Part shown: positions 63,211 through 64,000 of the stretch, one piece after another
Numbering within the stretch: the stretch's first letter is position 1
Layout: every line of letters starts with the position of its first letter
DNA from: Intestinimonas butyriciproducens
GTDB taxonomy: Bacteria > Bacillota > Clostridia > Oscillospirales > Oscillospiraceae
Direction: 5' to 3'
Assembly: GCF_004154955.1 (NCBI RefSeq)
Contig: NZ_CP011524.1
Coordinates: 2,852,001-2,916,000, forward strand
DNA length: 64,000 nucleotides
Position numbers and translations under genes: made by a program
Notes under the pieces: generated by a model
What the model was told of the DNA's origin: nothing
The model's database searches: none
Seen by the model: only the letters and a program-made list of their open reading frames with translations

Positions 63211-64000
63211 ATGAGAGGAACCATTGACGGGGCGTCGCTGGCTCAGATGGTGATCCACGCCGCGGCCTCCATCAATTCCCAGAAGCAGCAGATCAACGAG
63301 CTCAACGTCTTTCCGGTCCCCGACGGGGATACCGGCACCAACATGAGCATGACCATCTCCACCGCCGCCGCCGAGCTGAAGAAGAAGGCGCCCGCCGGCG
63401 TGGGCGCGGTGGCCCAGACCAACGCCAACGCCCTTCTGCGGGGCGCCCGCGGCAACTCCGGCGTCATTCTCTCCCTCCTGTTCCGGGGCTTTGCCAAGGC
63501 CCTCAAGGACAAGGAGCAGGCTGACGGCGGCGACTTCGCCGTGGCCCTGGATTACGGCGTGGCAACCGCCTACAAGGCGGTGATGAAGCCCGCCGAGGGC
63601 ACCATCCTCACCGTCTCCCGCCTGGCCGCCCGGCGGGCCGCGGAGGCCGCCCGTGAGGACCGCTCCGTGGAGTTCGTGCTGGACGAGGCCATCAAGGAGG
63701 GCCACATCGCCCTGGCCGACACCGTCAACCAGAACCCGGTTCTCAAGAAGGCCGGCGTGGTGGACGCCGGCGGCAAGGGCTTCCTGGTCATTCTCCAGGG
63801 CATGCTGGACGAGCTGCGGGGCGAGCCCATGCCCGCGGGCACGGAGGACGAGGCGCCCTCCAAGGTCCAGGAGCACGCTGATTTCGGCACCTTCAAGACG
63901 GAGGACATCAAATTCGGTTACTGCACCGAGTTCATCTGCTCCCGTGACAGCAAGAAGGACCCGGAGGCCCTGCGGGGCTTTCTCTCCGCACTGGGCGACT
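63211..64000 (+). CDS. DAK2-domain phosphatase/kinase-like protein (YloV/FakA), 3' end cut
   Basis: The first 263 residues of a protein that normally reaches about 550 and is truncated by the window. The DAK2/DhaL domain is clear: NELNVFPVPDGDTGTNMSMT near residues 31-50 carries the Asp residues binding Mg-ATP, then NALLRGARGNSGVILSLLFR, and GVVDAGGKGFLVILQGMLDE near 180-200. The family member FakA phosphorylates fatty acids held by FakB. AAAGGAACATTCGAC precedes the ATG. It follows the Asp23 gene by 38 bases, the standard yloU-yloV pair. Confidence 0.94.
   Translation, partial: MRGTIDGASLAQMVIHAAASINSQKQQINELNVFPVPDGDTGTNMSMTISTAAAELKKKAPAGVGAVAQTNANALLRGARGNSGVILSLLFRGFAKALKDKEQADGGDFAVALDYGVATAYKAVMKPAEGTILTVSRLAARRAAEAAREDRSVEFVLDEAIKEGHIALADTVNQNPVLKKAGVVDAGGKGFLVILQGMLDELRGEPMPAGTEDEAPSKVQEHADFGTFKTEDIKFGYCTEFICSRDSKKDPEALRGFLSALGD

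Overview
This 64 kb window looks like the chromosome of a GC-rich gut Clostridia (Bacillota), probably an Oscillospiraceae relative of the Flavonifractor/Lawsonibacter type. That placement is inferred from gene content: a Firmicutes-type S10-spc-alpha ribosomal cluster with adk, map, a KOW-protein gene and infA; a zinc-type S14; an NtpFIKECGABD V-type ATPase; S-layer homology (SLH) proteins; and a polysaccharide cluster with EpsG and GT2/GT4 enzymes. I saw no rRNA, tRNA, CRISPR array, IS element or prophage.

Layout. (1) 1-15,254, minus strand: a cell-surface polysaccharide cluster read from one promoter near 15,348. It runs from a priming sugar-phosphate transferase through eight glycosyltransferases, an EpsG-type polymerase, two acyltransferases, a pyruvyl transferase and three DUF6625-like proteins, the last cut by the window edge. 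Genes from 1.5 to 5.7 kb are visibly AT-rich and look acquired. (2) 15,463-18,855, minus: a lipoate-protein ligase, a small SLH protein and a tyrosine recombinase. (3) 18,984-30,288: two large SLH (S-layer-like) genes in convergent orientation. They share a 707-bp inverted repeat that is about 99% identical and covers the leader, signal peptide and SLH domains; beyond it they diverge. Between them lie a polyprenyl glycosylphosphotransferase, an O-antigen-ligase-like protein and a glycosyltransferase. Only the right-hand copy has a clear promoter, and it lies outside the repeat. This resembles an invertible S-layer switch and is the most striking feature of the window. (4) 30,374-47,235, minus: a DUF3343 protein, then the ribosomal protein cluster from rplQ back to rpsJ, transcribed from a strong promoter at 47,510-47,538 with a leader of about 270 nt. 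S3 has an unusual RG/Q-rich tail and L3 has a repeated tail. (5) 47,649-49,379, plus: a MarR regulator and a DUF4015-type protein. (6) 49,606-58,457, plus: a complete V-type ATPase operon whose K subunit carries sodium-binding residues. (7) 58,487-64,000: a ribbon-helix-helix regulator, a tiny Cys-rich protein, a ferritin-like protein, a minimal SufC-SufB pair, two tandem hotdog thioesterases, a small membrane protein, and an Asp23 protein followed by a DAK2/FakA-type protein cut by the window end.

Functionally, the left half is devoted to the cell surface. It combines glycan assembly, a pyruvyl transferase of the superfamily that makes SLH ligands in other Firmicutes, and three SLH proteins. 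The right half is core translation and energy coupling. All reading is by eye; promoter and RNA-structure calls are pattern matches, not predictions from a program.
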